Below are positions 13,022 to 28,000 of a stretch of DNA of 64,000 nt, piece after piece (the first letter of the stretch is position 1; every line of letters starts with the position of its first letter). Where the stretch lies: NCBI GenBank assembly GCA_017590115.1, contig JAGGNK010010225.1:3782001-3846000 (forward strand). Direction: 5' to 3'. The translations under genes were made by a program, and so were the position numbers. The notes under the pieces were generated by a model. The model made no database searches. It saw only the letters and a program-made list of their open reading frames with translations, and was not told where the DNA came from. Source of the stretch: Montifringilla adamsi. Taxonomy: Eukaryota > Chordata > Aves > Passeriformes > Passeridae.

Positions 13022-16000
13022 TACACATATACATGCACATATATATACATTATATATGTCTGCTTGCTCCTAAATTAATTTAGAATTAGTTCTACATAAT
13101 TTTCCTGGTATCTCTTGCTGCAGGTACCACACAGTGGAATGCCTTCTCAGGAATCATATTAGACTTAGGGTTGGCCAACATCTGTGTGAAGGACAAGGTG
13201 TTTTGGCCTTAAAAACTTTGGCAGCACTTGAAATGTTTTCTTGTTTTGAAATCCTTGAAATTCGCTCAGGAAATTGGTATTCCCTTCCTATTTTTCTGAC
13301 TTACTGAGCAAGAGTGTTCAATACATCTTTGTAAATGTAACATTCAATTTTTAATTTTATTTTTAGTAATCGAATTTAGCAATAATCTTAATACATAAGG
13401 AAAGTAGTTGCTTAATTCCATGTAACCCGCACTCTGGGTAGTGGGCACTTGAGTTGCAACTAGGATGCCTTAAGAGATTATGTGAATTTGTTTCAAGTTA
13501 ATTTTAGGTGCCATTGTGAAGCATGTGGCTTAGCAGTGCTTGGTATACAAGTGTGCTGTCTTGTTTCCAGGAGCCAGCAATACCCAGTAGTAGGTAATAT
13601 TGTTTGTTACTCATAACAGGAGAGGGAGGGTGGCAGGTTTCCTTCTGAGAACCTGTAACAAGTTACCAGTTACTGGCTGTGTGTTACCAGTGATCTCAGA
13701 AAGAAGCTGCACTGTACTGACACACACTTTACTGCATGTTGTTCTGTTAGCCAAGACAGAGCCCTACCCTGAGCCCTAACATTTTTCGTTGTGAGAAGTT
13801 CTATGCAATTTCAGTTTAACAATGCAGTTAAGTCTCAATACATTAGTTAAAACTGGGAAAATATATTTAAAAATTTGTCACATAGGTTTGTGTTTCTTTG
13901 TGCAGGTTGAGGTCTTTCATGAATTTCTTTTGTATTTTTTATTATTTTAAAAACTTAAGAAACACAGTAGATATTTTTCCTGATAGCTAGGTTTTCTTTC
14001 CAGTATGTGAGCATACTGGTGAGATGCCCTTTTGAAACTTGATGTTGTTTGACAGATGAGTAGTTAGTTTTAGATTATATACCTAGGTTTTGTTTCATAC
14101 TTCCTCTTCTAAAGCATGTGAATCACATGAAATTCAGTAAAGGATCTCAATAAAGCATCTGAAGATGACAGGAGTTGTGTAATTCATCTCATTCTATAGC
14201 AACTTTTCACTTTTATGTAGTTGCATATACTTTTAAAAGTAGGGAACACCAGGTTAAAACTGTCATAAATCTGTTTTCCATTGTGTTTGTCTTTGTCTAC
14301 TCACTCCTAGTGTAGGTTTGTTGAATACAATGATTACTTTTTTTGAAAGTGAGTTTCCATTGAAAGTTGAAGCAAATGGCTCAAATTATAAGATATTAAG
14401 TACCTTAGTACCTTACATTTCTTGAAATGATGCTATTAATAAATACCCTCTCTTGGGATCTGCATGTTGTGCTTTTCTTATTCTCACATTTGCTTGTTTA
14501 GTGACACCTGAAAATTTCCTGTGGATTCTTGAAGATGGTTTTGCTAAAGAGAAGACTTCTCTTTTAAACAGATTTTGGTTTTCTTTTATTACTTGGTGCA
14601 ACTACAGTGCTTGAGTGAGGTGAAAGAGAGATTTGATAGCTACCTATATAATTTTCTTCTTTTGTTATTATTATGTAGATATGGTTTTGGACAACATGAT
14701 TGCCTCTGGCCAGCTGGATGAATCCATAAGAGAGAATGTGAGAGAGGCTCTTCTAAAGAGGCACCATCATCAGAACGAGAAGAAATTCAGCAGTCGGATT
14801 CCTCTAGTTCGGTCTTTCGCAGATATAGGCAAGAAACATTCTGACCCTCACTTGCTTGAACGAAATGGTGAGATAAGTTGTAGCCTCCAGTTCTTACTAA
14901 CCTGGTAAATGATGCTCTCACTGGGAGATGAAGGAAAGGTCAGCTGGTAATAACAGATAAGTGTTTCCTTCTTGGTGAGCAAAGAACTAACAATAAGAGT
15001 GTGTGTGATGTGTAGCTGTGGATGATATTTTTAATTTACTCAAATATTCTACTCCTGCCTGTATACCACAGCATGCATTATTATTTTGAAGCATAGTAGT
15101 AGACATACATTGGTCCTGATTTTTTTTTGTATATGCTTAAATAAAATGTGCAATGTTTGAGGAACTTGAGCTTTGTGGCATAACTTACACGTGTCAGATG
15201 GATCCTACTTGCTTTTGCAGTCTTTGCACAAGAGATTTAGTGATCCTGAGTTCAGTGATGCTGAAAACTACTGTGTTTTAACGCAGTGTTATGTTCATTT
15301 GACAAGAAGTTTGCTATGCCAATGGTGACGGTAGTACTGTTAGCTAGGACACTTTATTTTTATCTTGTTTTGAAGAGAAGGGTGTACTGGGAACAAAAAT
15401 CCCAAACCCAACTAAGGTGTTAGCAATGCTCTTAGAAGCTGCACTGTATCTTTTTTGAACCAGTTCCTGAAAATTTATTCTAGACATCCAGTCCCAAATT
15501 CTAAATAGCAATATGTACTACATAGCAGCTTACTTGTATTCATGTGTTTTTATGGGGCCTCTATTTTCATCTCTGTTCTTTGTTTTCTTTTGCCTTGCAT
15601 TAAGTAAGACACATATGGTTTTTTTACTCTGAAAAAATGAAATTTTTTACTGTGGTGAAAACTGAATTCTGATTCCATGAATCAATCCTTGAAGAGAACT
15701 TCCTTTTCTGTCTTGAATGATGCCTTATTGCTTAGAGTATGTTTCACTTAGTTAAGTGCTTGTTAGGAGCTACATATGCTGGAGTATTCTCCAGTGAGTG
15801 CCTGAGCTTGCTGATAGTTTTGTTTTGTTAGCCAGTGCATATATGACTTATGCTTAAATATTTCTCTAATAGTTTCAGATTTATTTTTTAAGAATGAAAA
15901 TGCAGGTTAATGCAGATTAAGAGCATAATGTCTCCTGTAACTCCTGACTTACATGTTTTGTTCAGCAAACATGAAAATTTCACACACACAGACTTGGTTT

Positions 16001-19000
16001 TGCCCATCCTTGAACACTTGTATCCCCAGGTATAATCTTTCTTGCCAGTTATCTTTCATGTATAACTTCCATTTTTTAGAGCATTTTATTCTTAATACTC
16101 TTTTTATGAGAGATTATGGGATATATGCTGAAGCAAGAAACCAGTATAATATGATGAGCTCCTTGTCAGCATGTACTGATTTACTTTTCTTTTTATTATG
16201 CTTAACCCTCTATAATAATAATAAGCTGGTGAACCAAACATGCATATGTGCATATTAGTTCTTAGGCTCCTTAGGGGCTTGCGTGTGTTAGGACATGTTC
16301 GTGATTTATCAGGTATACTTATGGAATTTAGTTATTACTGTAGTAATTATTATAGGCAACCAAATCTGCTCTATTGGTCCTATTTTCTTTAATGCTATGC
16401 AGTTTTGGTGTTTTAATAGTTGAGTTTTGAGGTTTTTGTTCTTAAATCAGGTTTGTATCTGTAGGATCCACTCTTTCATTGCTTGGGGGGAGGGGAATGT
16501 ATGTGACCTTTACTTAGGCATGCTTTCTGCACCTCCTTTTTATTAATTATTCTGGGGTTGTTCAACTTACTGGTCTCTGTAGTGCTTGGTATAAATTTGA
16601 GAGTAAATGTGTCTAGTTTCCTGTTTCTTTGTTTGATGGCATGGTACATGAAACCAGCATGTTTTGGATTTCAGGGGTTGTAGGAGAAGTTATCAGTAAT
16701 GTTTTCAAGGAGACTGGTCATCCCAGGAAAAGTGTTTGTGGCAAATGGGAGAAATGGTACCACTAAACCTTTTAATGGAAGTACTAATATGAGCATAAAG
16801 AATCTCTCTTCCTGCTTAAGGAAGAACTGAAAAATCCATTATAAACTCCAGTCTGAAGGAACCATCACAAGACTGTATTCTCTTCATAAGAAATTAGTGG
16901 GACATGGAAACTAGAGCAACGAAAGTAACAAGGGATTTTGGAGAAATGTTTGATTTTAGCCATATGGGGCTATTGGTACGTCACAGCAAGAGAATATATG
17001 GAGGAGGGGCTGTGTATCTCATTTTTGTGCCCTCTTGAAAAATGTACATTACACTATAGCTGCCTGGGAAAACTCTAAGTAAAACAAGACTTTTATTGGA
17101 AGACAGTTGCATTTAACACATTTGGATATGTTTGGTCATGATCACTTTTTAAAAACTAATAATTCTTTGTATATAATGGATAGAGTTAACAGAAGTCTTG
17201 TAATATTTTGGTTGCTAATGAATTTTTAGTTTATTTTTTGATGGATTAACAGCTGCTGTGCAATTTGGAATAAAGAATTCTAGAAAAATTGAAGAGTCAG
17301 TTTCAAGAGATAAATTTTGTTTTGTTAACCAGTCTTACTCTGACTTAAGATAATATCTTCTCCCTCAGATCTTTGGGATTCTAATTAGTACTCCTCAGTA
17401 ATTTCTGACTTTCCTAATGTCTGGTATCAGATCTGCTCTTATCTCTTATCTTACTTGCATGAGTATGACACTTTGGCCCATAAAGCTTGCAATTTACTAT
17501 GTAAATTGTTAATGCATATTTGTATCTGTGTGGGTTTGGTTTGTTTTGTTTTAATTTAATATAATCTATCCCTTTTGTAAGCCTCATGGTGTTCCATTTG
17601 TTTTATCTCAGGGGAAGGCCTTTCAGCCTCCCGCCACTCTTTGCGAACAGGTCTCTCTGCCTCCAATCTTTCCCTGAGAGGAGACAGCCGTTTGTCGGTT
17701 CTTCTCAGTTACCTTCTTCCTTCTTCAAGAGCTGGGACCCCGGCAGCCTCAAGGTGTACAACCCCTGTAACCACCCCTCAAAACACACCACCCTCCAGCC
17801 CTACCTGCAGCCCAACCACAAGTGCCCAGCCAAGCCCGCTTCAGGGCAAGGAATTGCTGGTGTCACCTGCCAGTGATGATATTCCTTCAGTAGTAATCCA
17901 CCCACCCGAGGAGGACTTAGAAGTGCAGGAAAGCCAGGAAAAGAAGACAGAGGAAAATATTGGCAAAACACCAGGCAACTATTGAAATTTAAGCTGTCCA
18001 TGTGTGATGCTCTCTGCATCTGGATCACTTGCACTGCAATGTTTTTGGCACAAAGAAATATGATAACTATTTACCTCTGCCTGCATGTTTATTTCTTCTC
18101 AGTTGTGACTGTCTTCTTGTTTGGCATTTTTAACTTTTTAGCTTTTAACTAAAGCAAGCAAAACATTCTTTGATTAACATTCATTTGTGCAATTAAAAAG
18201 GAATATGGTTTTAAAATCTAATATATAAGCAAAATGTCAAAAATGGTGGCCTTTTCCTTTCACTCACCTACAGTCCATAGCAGGTTTTGCTTTGGTTTTG
18301 TCAGTGTTTCAGTTAATGTCTTAAACCAGTGTTTGATATCCTGAGATAGGTACAGCTGAAACCATGGTAAAGTATTAGAGATGAATATTAAAAGAATTAG
18401 GAATGATGCAATTATCGGTGGCACTCAGTTTAGTTTCATCATGAAGCTTTCAAGCAGTTTTATTTTTGCTTTTCTGCTTTCTAAAACCATGACTGTTAAA
18501 ATCAGCAGGAGTTAACTGATGAAATGGTCAGGTTCAGTTCACCTGCAGCTGTGTCTGGATAGTTCTCCATTAGTGCATTGCTTTAGCATCAGACACTCCA
18601 TTAGTGTTTTGTTGTGTTTGATATGCAAAACTGGAGACAGTAGTTAGGAGCTTGTAATTGTAGGCCAGAGCTCAGCCATCTATTATTTTGTTATCTGCAA
18701 AGCCAATCTTCTTTAGATGTAAAAAGGTATGTAGGTGTATAGATAAGTTGAAAGAAGCTGTTAGAACTTTTTGTCCTTTCTTGAAATGTTTTTAGTAAAA
18801 GTTTCATAACATTTGCATTCTGCATACGTACTGTTATACTAGCTTTACTTTTGCAAAATTACCACCTGTTTAGAACCTTCACAATTCTACTTGGCAGATT
18901 ATGTTTATAAAGGGGGTTTGTCTTTCTTTTTGGTGTTCAGGCTCTTCCTCCCCTTCCTCGAAATTTATTTGTCTTGCCAACATCTAGCTTGTAGGTTTGA

Positions 19001-22000
19001 CTGCTTTAGGCCTGTGTGTGTTGGGAGCAGGGGGGCTGATCTCCCTTGGTTCTTCCATCAGTTGAGGCTTTGTTTGGTTTCTTCCTCACTTGTTTAATAA
19101 ATAAGAGCACACTGTTATATTTAACAGTGGAAATATGCTGACAGAGAAGAAAGAGGCTGTGGTTATCTGCCTTTTCACATTGGCAGCCAAGTCACTGAAA
19201 AGGAAAGAAACTACGTCATAGTTTCTTATCTTCAGTTGAAGTATAGAGGCCTCATCATTACTTAAATTCAGAAAAGCAAACACAAATCTCTTTTTCTGAC
19301 TTCCTTATGGGAAATTAAGAGAATTCACGTGGCGATAATTCTGTCACAGGTCATCTTCCAAATGTGCTTAGAAATCAGAAGTAAAATAATAGCTGTAATT
19401 GTTTTTCCAGTTCTCTTTTCTATGACAGGAGTGACAGCATGTCAGACACAAGATCTTTAGAATCCAGGAGAAGGCAAATAAATGAAGCTCAAGTACATGA
19501 TGCTATTACCATCATTACTAGTAAGGCTTTCTACTAGAATCTCCAAGTCATGTTCTAATCAGTTTTGTTCCTCATGCGGGTGTTTCTCATAAAGAAAAAA
19601 ATCTGAAAGGGATTATTTCCCAGTTAATCCATAAGTCTTTCCAGAGAATGATAAACACCAACAACTAAGATATTTTTGTTTTCTGGGGTTTCCCTGCTTT
19701 TTTAGTTCAAGAAATCACCTGACCACAGAAAGACACTTCTTTTCCTTAGATTTGCTTTTGAAGATATTCTCAGACTATGACTTCAGGGCTGCAACGGGAC
19801 CAATTTCTGTCTTGGGAGACAAGAGTCAATGAAACCCTGACAAGGAAATCAGCTTCCTGGTATTAATTAAGGAAAAAATTAAAAAAAAAAACAAACCCAA
19901 ATCTTCCTGGTCCATTCCCCTATAGGATGTGGTCTGTATCACCTCTCTAGTAATTCAGAATATTGCAGTCTTAACACATTTTACACATCTGTATGATTGA
20001 GTTTGGTTTGCCTTCTGTGAGCCTGAGGAGCTGTATTAATTTTCTAATAGGCTTTTTTCTGTTTACATTCCCCTGTTATTTTCCTTGTGTTATTCAGACT
20101 TTTATTTTTTAGTTTTCATAAATAGCTGGAAGGTTACTGGACTTAATGTGAGTTACTGTAAAAGGAGGGAAAAGAGACACACCTTTGGTCTACCACTTAA
20201 TTTTAATCAGCCAGTCATCAGTTCATAGTAAGTCAACTAGAGAAAGGCTTCTCTTAATAAGGTTTTTTTTTTAATTTTGTCATCAGTTGAAGAGCAGTGT
20301 TTGTTTTCCCGTCTTTGAACTGTTGAATAATGAGTTCCATAGGAAGGGCTGGGAAGTGAGCTGTGTCACAGCTAAAAATCAACACTGTTAATTCACCAGC
20401 ATCACTGAGGTTTCATAATGTCTGTGAACAACAGCAAAGAAGTCTGTTTTAAGAGGTCTTTTGGACCTATTTGTACTTTAAAACTGAGCAAAATAACATT
20501 TACAACAGCTTTCCTTTTACAGTAATTACTTCCTGAAAATAGCGATTCAGAGACGTTTGCATATTTGCTCTCTAGTAGTAATTTGAACTTTTTTTTTTGC
20601 ATTAGAGCTGCATTGGAATTTAGTTTTAAAAATTGATTTTAATTTCTTCATGTACAAATATGGTTGACTTCATATTTAGAAGATTTGTATGATAGAATTT
20701 TTGCCTTTCTAAATACAGTTATTTTGAAATAGTCATGCTTAGATGTTGAACTCATATATTGCTCATCTTTTTCATATGAAACAGATGTGAGACAACTGTA
20801 TGTAATCTTCTTGCATTCTTTTTTCTGTAGATAATGTCGATTAGATTTTTATGATCGCAGTATTAAGTGTAGTTGGCTAGAAAAAGCACATGATCTTTAG
20901 GGAGGGTGTAATTATAAATACCTTAACTTGAGTGCATGAGGTTTTATTCCAAACTACTCAAGACTGACTCCACTGTAGTCTTTCAGAGGAGACAAGTGGT
21001 CCGTCTGCCTCACTAACATCAGGAAGAGCACCGTGTTTTTAAGGATCCCCTCGGTAGCTTCGTAACAATGAATTTCTCTGTCTTACAATCTGAAAAGTAC
21101 TTCTAGGTAGTTGACCTTGAGTTTGCATCTACTGAACTGGAGAAGAGAGGAAGTAAGTTCTTTTTATTAACGTGAGATTGGAATAGAAGTGTTTCACTAT
21201 TAAAGAAGATGAATTCTTCGGTTTAGAGTTTCTCTATAAATAGCGGATTGATGGATATATATAATGAAGGCAGTCTCATGTGGAAATGCTTGCTCAGGTC
21301 TGAAAACCTGTAAGCAGTATTGTCTTGTGAGAGCAGCAGTCTGTCCAGCTTCAAGACCAACAGAAAGGAAAACTATTCACACATGGTTTAGGATCAGACA
21401 AATATTCCTGTGTCAGTGCCAAAACTTGTGAGCCTTAACTGTGACTGATCTGTGAAATTTTGAAGGCAAACCTTTTAGAAGAATCAGTATCATTTTAGGA
21501 CTGAAATAATAAATATTTCTGCTAATATGTAGAATCATTATTCTCTGTCCTTTATTGTCTCTCCATTTTTTGTTCTAGTCTCTGCTTGCTTGCTCTTGCT
21601 CACAGTGCTTTTCCAGGAAGTGCAGAACGCTGCATTATGGCTCATCTTTCATCAGTTAAAAACATTCTGAATTACCTGTATTGCTACAGAGAAGGGGAAA
21701 AATGAAGAAGTTTATATGTCTAAACTTCGGTATTAGACTGCTCTTCTGCAACAACTGTTTAATATTTCTTTCTAGTTCTACAAATATCAACTCCTAAGCA
21801 GTTAAATACTTAGATCAGCTGATTTCATAGGTGGTTGATGATATGATTCTTGTGAATAACATATAAATCTTGGAGCAGAAGAGTAGAACGTGTTTTTTGT
21901 TCTTGAGGGTTTTTTTCTTGTGTTGGCTTGTGCATGTTAGGATTTATGAAGTCACAGCCTGTTAACTTGATTTTGCTTCAGGAAAAACTACCCACACCAC

Positions 22001-25000
22001 TTACATCCCTTATGAACTGTAAGAATGAAAGTTAGTGGTAAAGGCTTCGACCTGCATGTTTTTGTTGATATGGTGACTTTTTGGAGGAGCTTTTTGAAAA
22101 CAAATATGGGGATGAAATAAATGGAATTCAGTTGTCATTTGAAATGCTAAAAAAAAAGTCAAAATTGAGAAATTATAACCATGGGGGTATGCAAGTAGTT
22201 ATGTGGGAGTAGTTATGGTAGAGCAGTAGTGTGAAGATAGCCAGAGAGGGTTTCAATTATATCTTGACTAGAGAGATACTTTATCTAAATACAAACTTTC
22301 TCCATGTAATACAATATTTAGGCTTCAGTCTTTACCTAGATGTGGTTTTGGAGGCATGTGAAAGCATGTTCTGTCACCACAGCTGAAAGGTCTAGTGTAG
22401 ACAAGCAAGAAGGCCAAATGCACTTCTAGTGCACTTAAACTGAACAAGCAAAAGCTCTGTAATTCAAAAGGTGGGATTTGGGCTTGGTTATGCATGCCTA
22501 GACCAGCTTTTAAATGTTAATTGGGTAGAGAGAACCATGATGCAACATGGAATTCAGTGTGTATGAACGCTTGGGTTACTTGCCTTTTGCACCCTTTACT
22601 GAACCTGCAATTCAGTGCTCTGGCGATGTAGCAAGATACATAACATGGTTTTGTTTTGATGCAAGTGTTAGAGGGAAGTTGAACTTGAAAAACTTTATTG
22701 TGTGTGCTGTTCAGCTCAAGCATATATTCCATACGGTAACACGTGGTTGGATGAATAGTGGGACCTTTGGTCTGTTGTTTGAAAGCATGGTTTGCAAGCT
22801 ATCCTTCATGCAGTATACTACTTACTTTTACAGCTTAGTTAACTTAGTTGACTACATTCCTTGTATTTGTAGCCTGAGGCTTGCTGACATGTTTTACAAT
22901 TGCAGTAACTGATACGTGCCAGACTAGAGGTGTTTGCATTTGGTGTCCAGGACTTCTTAGTATGGTGAAGATGCTACATACTAACTACTGAATCAGTTAT
23001 GATTAAAATGCCAGCAGCTATCTTTTCTGCAATTAAAGTAGCTGATGTTTTCTGGTGACTGTTTTGCAAATGGCCATCATTTGGGGCAATACCTAATTTT
23101 TTTTAATTATGTCATTTTTTTGACAATACAGTGACTTGTTAATGTTGCATTTATGATACTAATGTAGGACACTTACTGAATAACGTGCACTTTTGCATTA
23201 AGCAAGCTGCCACATTGAGTTTTGGTAGTGTTGCACACTCAGTTCATTTCCTGCACCATTTTGAACTTATCTCCTTTGTTTTAATTTAGGGCTATTGGCA
23301 TCTCCACAGTCGGCGCCTGGAAATTTGGACACTGGGAAAAGTGGAGATGTTAAAGGCACTGGGACAGGAGGAAGTAGAGAAAACAGCACTGTTGATTTTA
23401 GTAAGGTAAGTAACATTAAATATCTTAGTGTTTAGCATCAGTTAACTATGTAACAAAAATTGTGCTGATTGTAACTTCCCCCTTAGTTACAACTAAGACG
23501 TGTACCTGTGTACACATGAAATAGGTACTGAGAGATAACTTGTGTCACAATATGATCTAGGCTAAATGTGTCGCATGTTTTAAAATTCTTCCTAGTGGAA
23601 TACTTCGCAGTACTTTGGTAACGTAAGAGTGCAGCTGCTGTACTTTCTCATGCAGATGGAGATATTTGCACATCTGCTATTAAGGCTCTTATGAAAGCAG
23701 TTTTGTACATTGTGTTGTAACTTCTTTTTTCTAGAACTTTTTGTTGTTTGGGTTTTTTTTTTTCATGAAGAGGGTTTTAAAGAAGAATTTGCTTTATATG
23801 TATAATGAGTTTCCTCTACAAAAGCTGTTGTACATCTTAGTCATTAGAAATGTGCAATACCACTTTCTGAAAGAAACCTTGTAAAAAATCTACTGTAAGT
23901 CTCATATTTCTTTCATAATCTAAATTTGCTGGGCAAATTCCATTGTGGCTGTTACTATAAAGTTCAGTCAGAAGTGTCATCTATACTGTGAAACACTGTA
24001 AGAAAATTGTTTTTCCAAGTTAAATAATTTTGATTAAGGAAAGCTAACTTACACTGCAGTTCTGATCTAATCATGGCAGGTGCCATATATTCCTGCTCCT
24101 CTGTCACAGTTTTTATATTTTTGCTTGGCCTGTCCTTGTGTACACCTGCCTTGTCTCCTGTTGGACAGGAGTCAGCCTCCTGGCACTGTAGTTGTGGCAC
24201 ACTTGGTGTGGGACTCAAGAGGCCATCTGTAAGTTCTCTAGCTAGCAATGTCACTGGTGCTTGTGTGTGTGTGTGTGAACACAGAGTTCATGTGCTGTAC
24301 CATTTTCTAATGCACTTCTGTAATTATGTACAGAAATGAAGTTGAAGATTTTCACCTATTTTATTCTTTATGATTTGTGTGAACATACGAATTATTTTGC
24401 AAAATTATGACATATTTGAAATAGACGGCTGTGAAATAACTTACTGCATTCTAGAAACCATGTGTAATTACATGAACTCTCCTTACTTAATTGTGCATAG
24501 ATTTTGTTATTTTATGTCCTATCACGGAATGTTTGTCATGATAATATTAGAAAGGTGATTATGCAGTTTGGAGTCTTCTAGAGTATACTAGGTGTTAGTA
24601 ATTTTAACTGATAGAAAATAGTTTATTATTATTTGGCTGGCTGGCTGACATTTTTCTAAATGTGTTTGTCTTTTCTGTATTGTGGGATATTTAATTTGCT
24701 TTTTAATTTTTCTTTGTAGCATAAATGTCATGTAAATTCTGATAAACATAATTATGTTGTGGAATTTCTGCTAAGAAATGTAAGGGATTAAACACTTGTT
24801 TCATCTTTGTATGAATAGGTTGATATGAACTTCATGAGGAAAATTCCTTCAGGAGCAGAAGCATCAAATGTGTTAGTGGGAGAAGTAGATTTTTTAGAAA
24901 GACCTATTATTGCTTTTGTGAGGCTCTCCCCTGCTGTGCTTCTCTCGGGTCTCACAGAGGTTCCGGTTCCTACACGGTAAATAAATGCCTGGAAAGTCTG

Positions 25001-28000
25001 GCTTTACTTATGCAATAAGATAATAATATTTAAGATCTCAAATAGCTGTAAATTTTTATATATACTGTATTAAGCTCAAAAAATGTAGAGTTTTATTTAA
25101 CATTATGTCAGTCATTTGCTGCAGAATTTAATGGAATGAGATCTGCCACAAAATTCTCTGAATGCATTATGTATCTTTTTATGTATCTCTGTATATGCAC
25201 ACATATACGTATATACATCTGTATACATGTAAAGATGCTGTCTTAAGCAAGTGCAGGATTTGAAACTGAAAGCTGATTTGGAGTAAAAGCAATGAGTCTT
25301 CCAAGTTTGTGTTGACATTTTGAAGATGGATATGAAGATATTATAGTTCCCTTTGGTGTGACACAGCTTGTCAGTGGGGAAGAGCACACTAAGTCTGAAG
25401 TTCTGTCTAATCTGAACATCTGCTCTTTTTGTACAAATGCTCTGCATATGAATGACTTAGGTGGTGAAAAACCAATTTTTTATTGTATGCCCAAATCTAC
25501 ATGATTGGCATTGGAGTAGTCAATCTGCAGCTAATACATAGAAGCAGTTTTCAGTCTGCAATGTGCTATCCAACCTGGTGCAGTCACCCCTGCTCCCCCA
25601 AACCCAAGAATCTCACAAGTATACTGTGGGTATGTTTACCACAGATGTTCCAAATATCAAAATACAGGTCTCATGATGAAGGTAGAAGATCATTTCATCA
25701 ATCATCATAGATGACACTTCATTTTCTGTGCACATTGATGTAGAGGGCTGTTCTGTGGTGTTTGGCATACATTTGTATTTATGTTTTTTGGTGGACTTTT
25801 AATGTTTTAAAATTATCAAAGTGTTTGTTTATCTTAGTGATTTTCAGCTTATGCACTCTATTGAAGGGCAAAAATACATATACGTGAGAATTTTTGGAGA
25901 GTAGTTGACAGGAGTGCTAATAATGTTTTTTGGGAAATTCCAAAATTTCTGCATACTGATTACTGTAGCTAAAATTATTCTGTCCTAAGTTTTTTCAGAA
26001 TGGTGTAGACTTGCAGATCTGGAATAGCATACTTGGATTCTGAAGATACACTCTCGGTTTCAGTTAGGGTAGTAAACTTGCAAAGGAGACAGAAGTGAGC
26101 TTTTTGTACAATGAGTTGAAAGAAAGTGCTGCTTTTTTCAGATGTCTTGTGTTTGGGAATGTAATTTTCATTAAAAACAGAAGGTTGTGAAACAAATTGC
26201 TGAGGTTCACTCTTTGGTTTGTATCCTTTTGAATTTATAAAATGTTATTCCTGTTGAAGGTTTTGGTGAGTTTTATGTTAGGCACTGTTACTGCACAAGG
26301 ATCTGCCAATATATGCTGTGATGCAACCCCCAGAATGTCATTTGCTTTTATAGGTGTTCAAATACCCAAGTTCCCTTCCTTTCCACTGACACAAGACTAG
26401 GATATGACTGTATGAGTATGCCCAAGTGTACTGCAAGAAGTACAGTAGGTGCATCCTCTGTGTGCCATGCCCAGTCACAGCAGGTGAGGGGGTTGAACTC
26501 CCATGAAAAGGTGATCATCAGGGGATGTAGGACAGGCCATAGAGCTCCTAGGCCACTTAAGAGGTCTTTGCTACTGAATATCAGAAAGGCTTAGAATCCA
26601 GGGGAAATATTCACTGAGCTCTAGTCTGTGGATTTCTACAATGTTTAAGGCACTGTTCAAGAAGTGGAAAAATTAGGCTTAATTAAGAAGATATCTGAGT
26701 AATTTTGGCTCAGGATTTGAGTTCCTTACAGTAATGACTTGAAGCTGAATCTTCACAGTGTTGTAGCAGTCTTTAAGATCAGAAGTGGTGAAAATGGTAT
26801 TTTTACTTCCGCTAAAGTACCAATAAATTTTCTTCAAACATTAATTTGAAAGACCCCCTCTTGGATATATGCTGATGAGTCAACCATACTCATCTGTATT
26901 ACTTTCTCCACAGGTTTTTGTTTTTGTTGCTGGGACCAGCAGGAAAAGCTCCACAATACCATGAAATTGGACGATCAATAGCAACACTTATGACAGATGA
27001 CGTGAGTGATCTGTTTTCAATGCTTGTAGTTAAAGTCTAGATTGATGTATTTACCCACTGATTTCAGTAAATGATATGGAGTTGTAGGTTAAATAAAAAC
27101 ACCCCCTCAAACTAGTTAAATGAAGTACTGTAAACTTAATTATTTTTTGTGTTAGTGAAGTAGATAACGGTAAATTAACTTCCCTCCTTGTCTGTCTTGA
27201 AGAAATCCTAAATGTATTTCTGAGAAAAAATTTGTCTTTGATGTGTAGATTTCATTTTTGTCTTAAATTGGTTAACAGAACTATTAAATAGAACTGCATT
27301 TGAAATGAGTCACTGTATGTCAGGACAGAAGCAGTTGTGCAGGTGCTCAGGACACAAAGTTTTAAAAATGCATGCAATTGAGTTATCATAGACTTTTTTT
27401 TTTAAATCTAAGCAAGGTCAAATAAATAAAATAATAATTCTAAAAGCCTTTTGAAGTCATATGCTTAGAGCCCTATTGGTTTTAAAGATCAGAGAAGGGA
27501 ACCAAGACTTTTTAAGAGTGTTGCTGTCTTACTGAGCAAAATTAGGCTGTTTTAATTTTGACTTCACATTGAGCGCCACCTACTGAATTGCTGATAATTT
27601 TTATGGTTATCTAGCAAAAATGCAAGTACTTTTTATTATAGAACAATTTGAAGTTTGGTAATGTAAACTAGAAATTTGTCATTTTGCAATTGGTAACAAG
27701 TCTGTGAATACAGTTTTTGTTCAGTGTGAGAATTGAATATTAAAAGCCTTAATTGCAGCTTCTGATCTTTTTTAGATAGGCTGATCTGATTTTTAGGAAT
27801 ATTCTAGATCACTGAAATGGAAAAAAAAATCAATTATTTGATTGTCTAAAAAGACCTGAGTAGACTTCAGAGATCTATTTTAGTATTAGAATATTTAATG
27901 ATCAGATTTAATGGTATTTGGAGAAAAACAGATCAGGTTTCAAATGTACAGAACAATTTAGGATCATCTTCTGCAAGCAGTTTTTTATAGCAAAACAGCA

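Noticed and set aside
22547..22912. A 121-codon plus-strand open frame inside the intron between w5 and w6
   Set aside because: No recognised homology, no splice or promoter context, and comparable lengths occur by chance elsewhere in the window.
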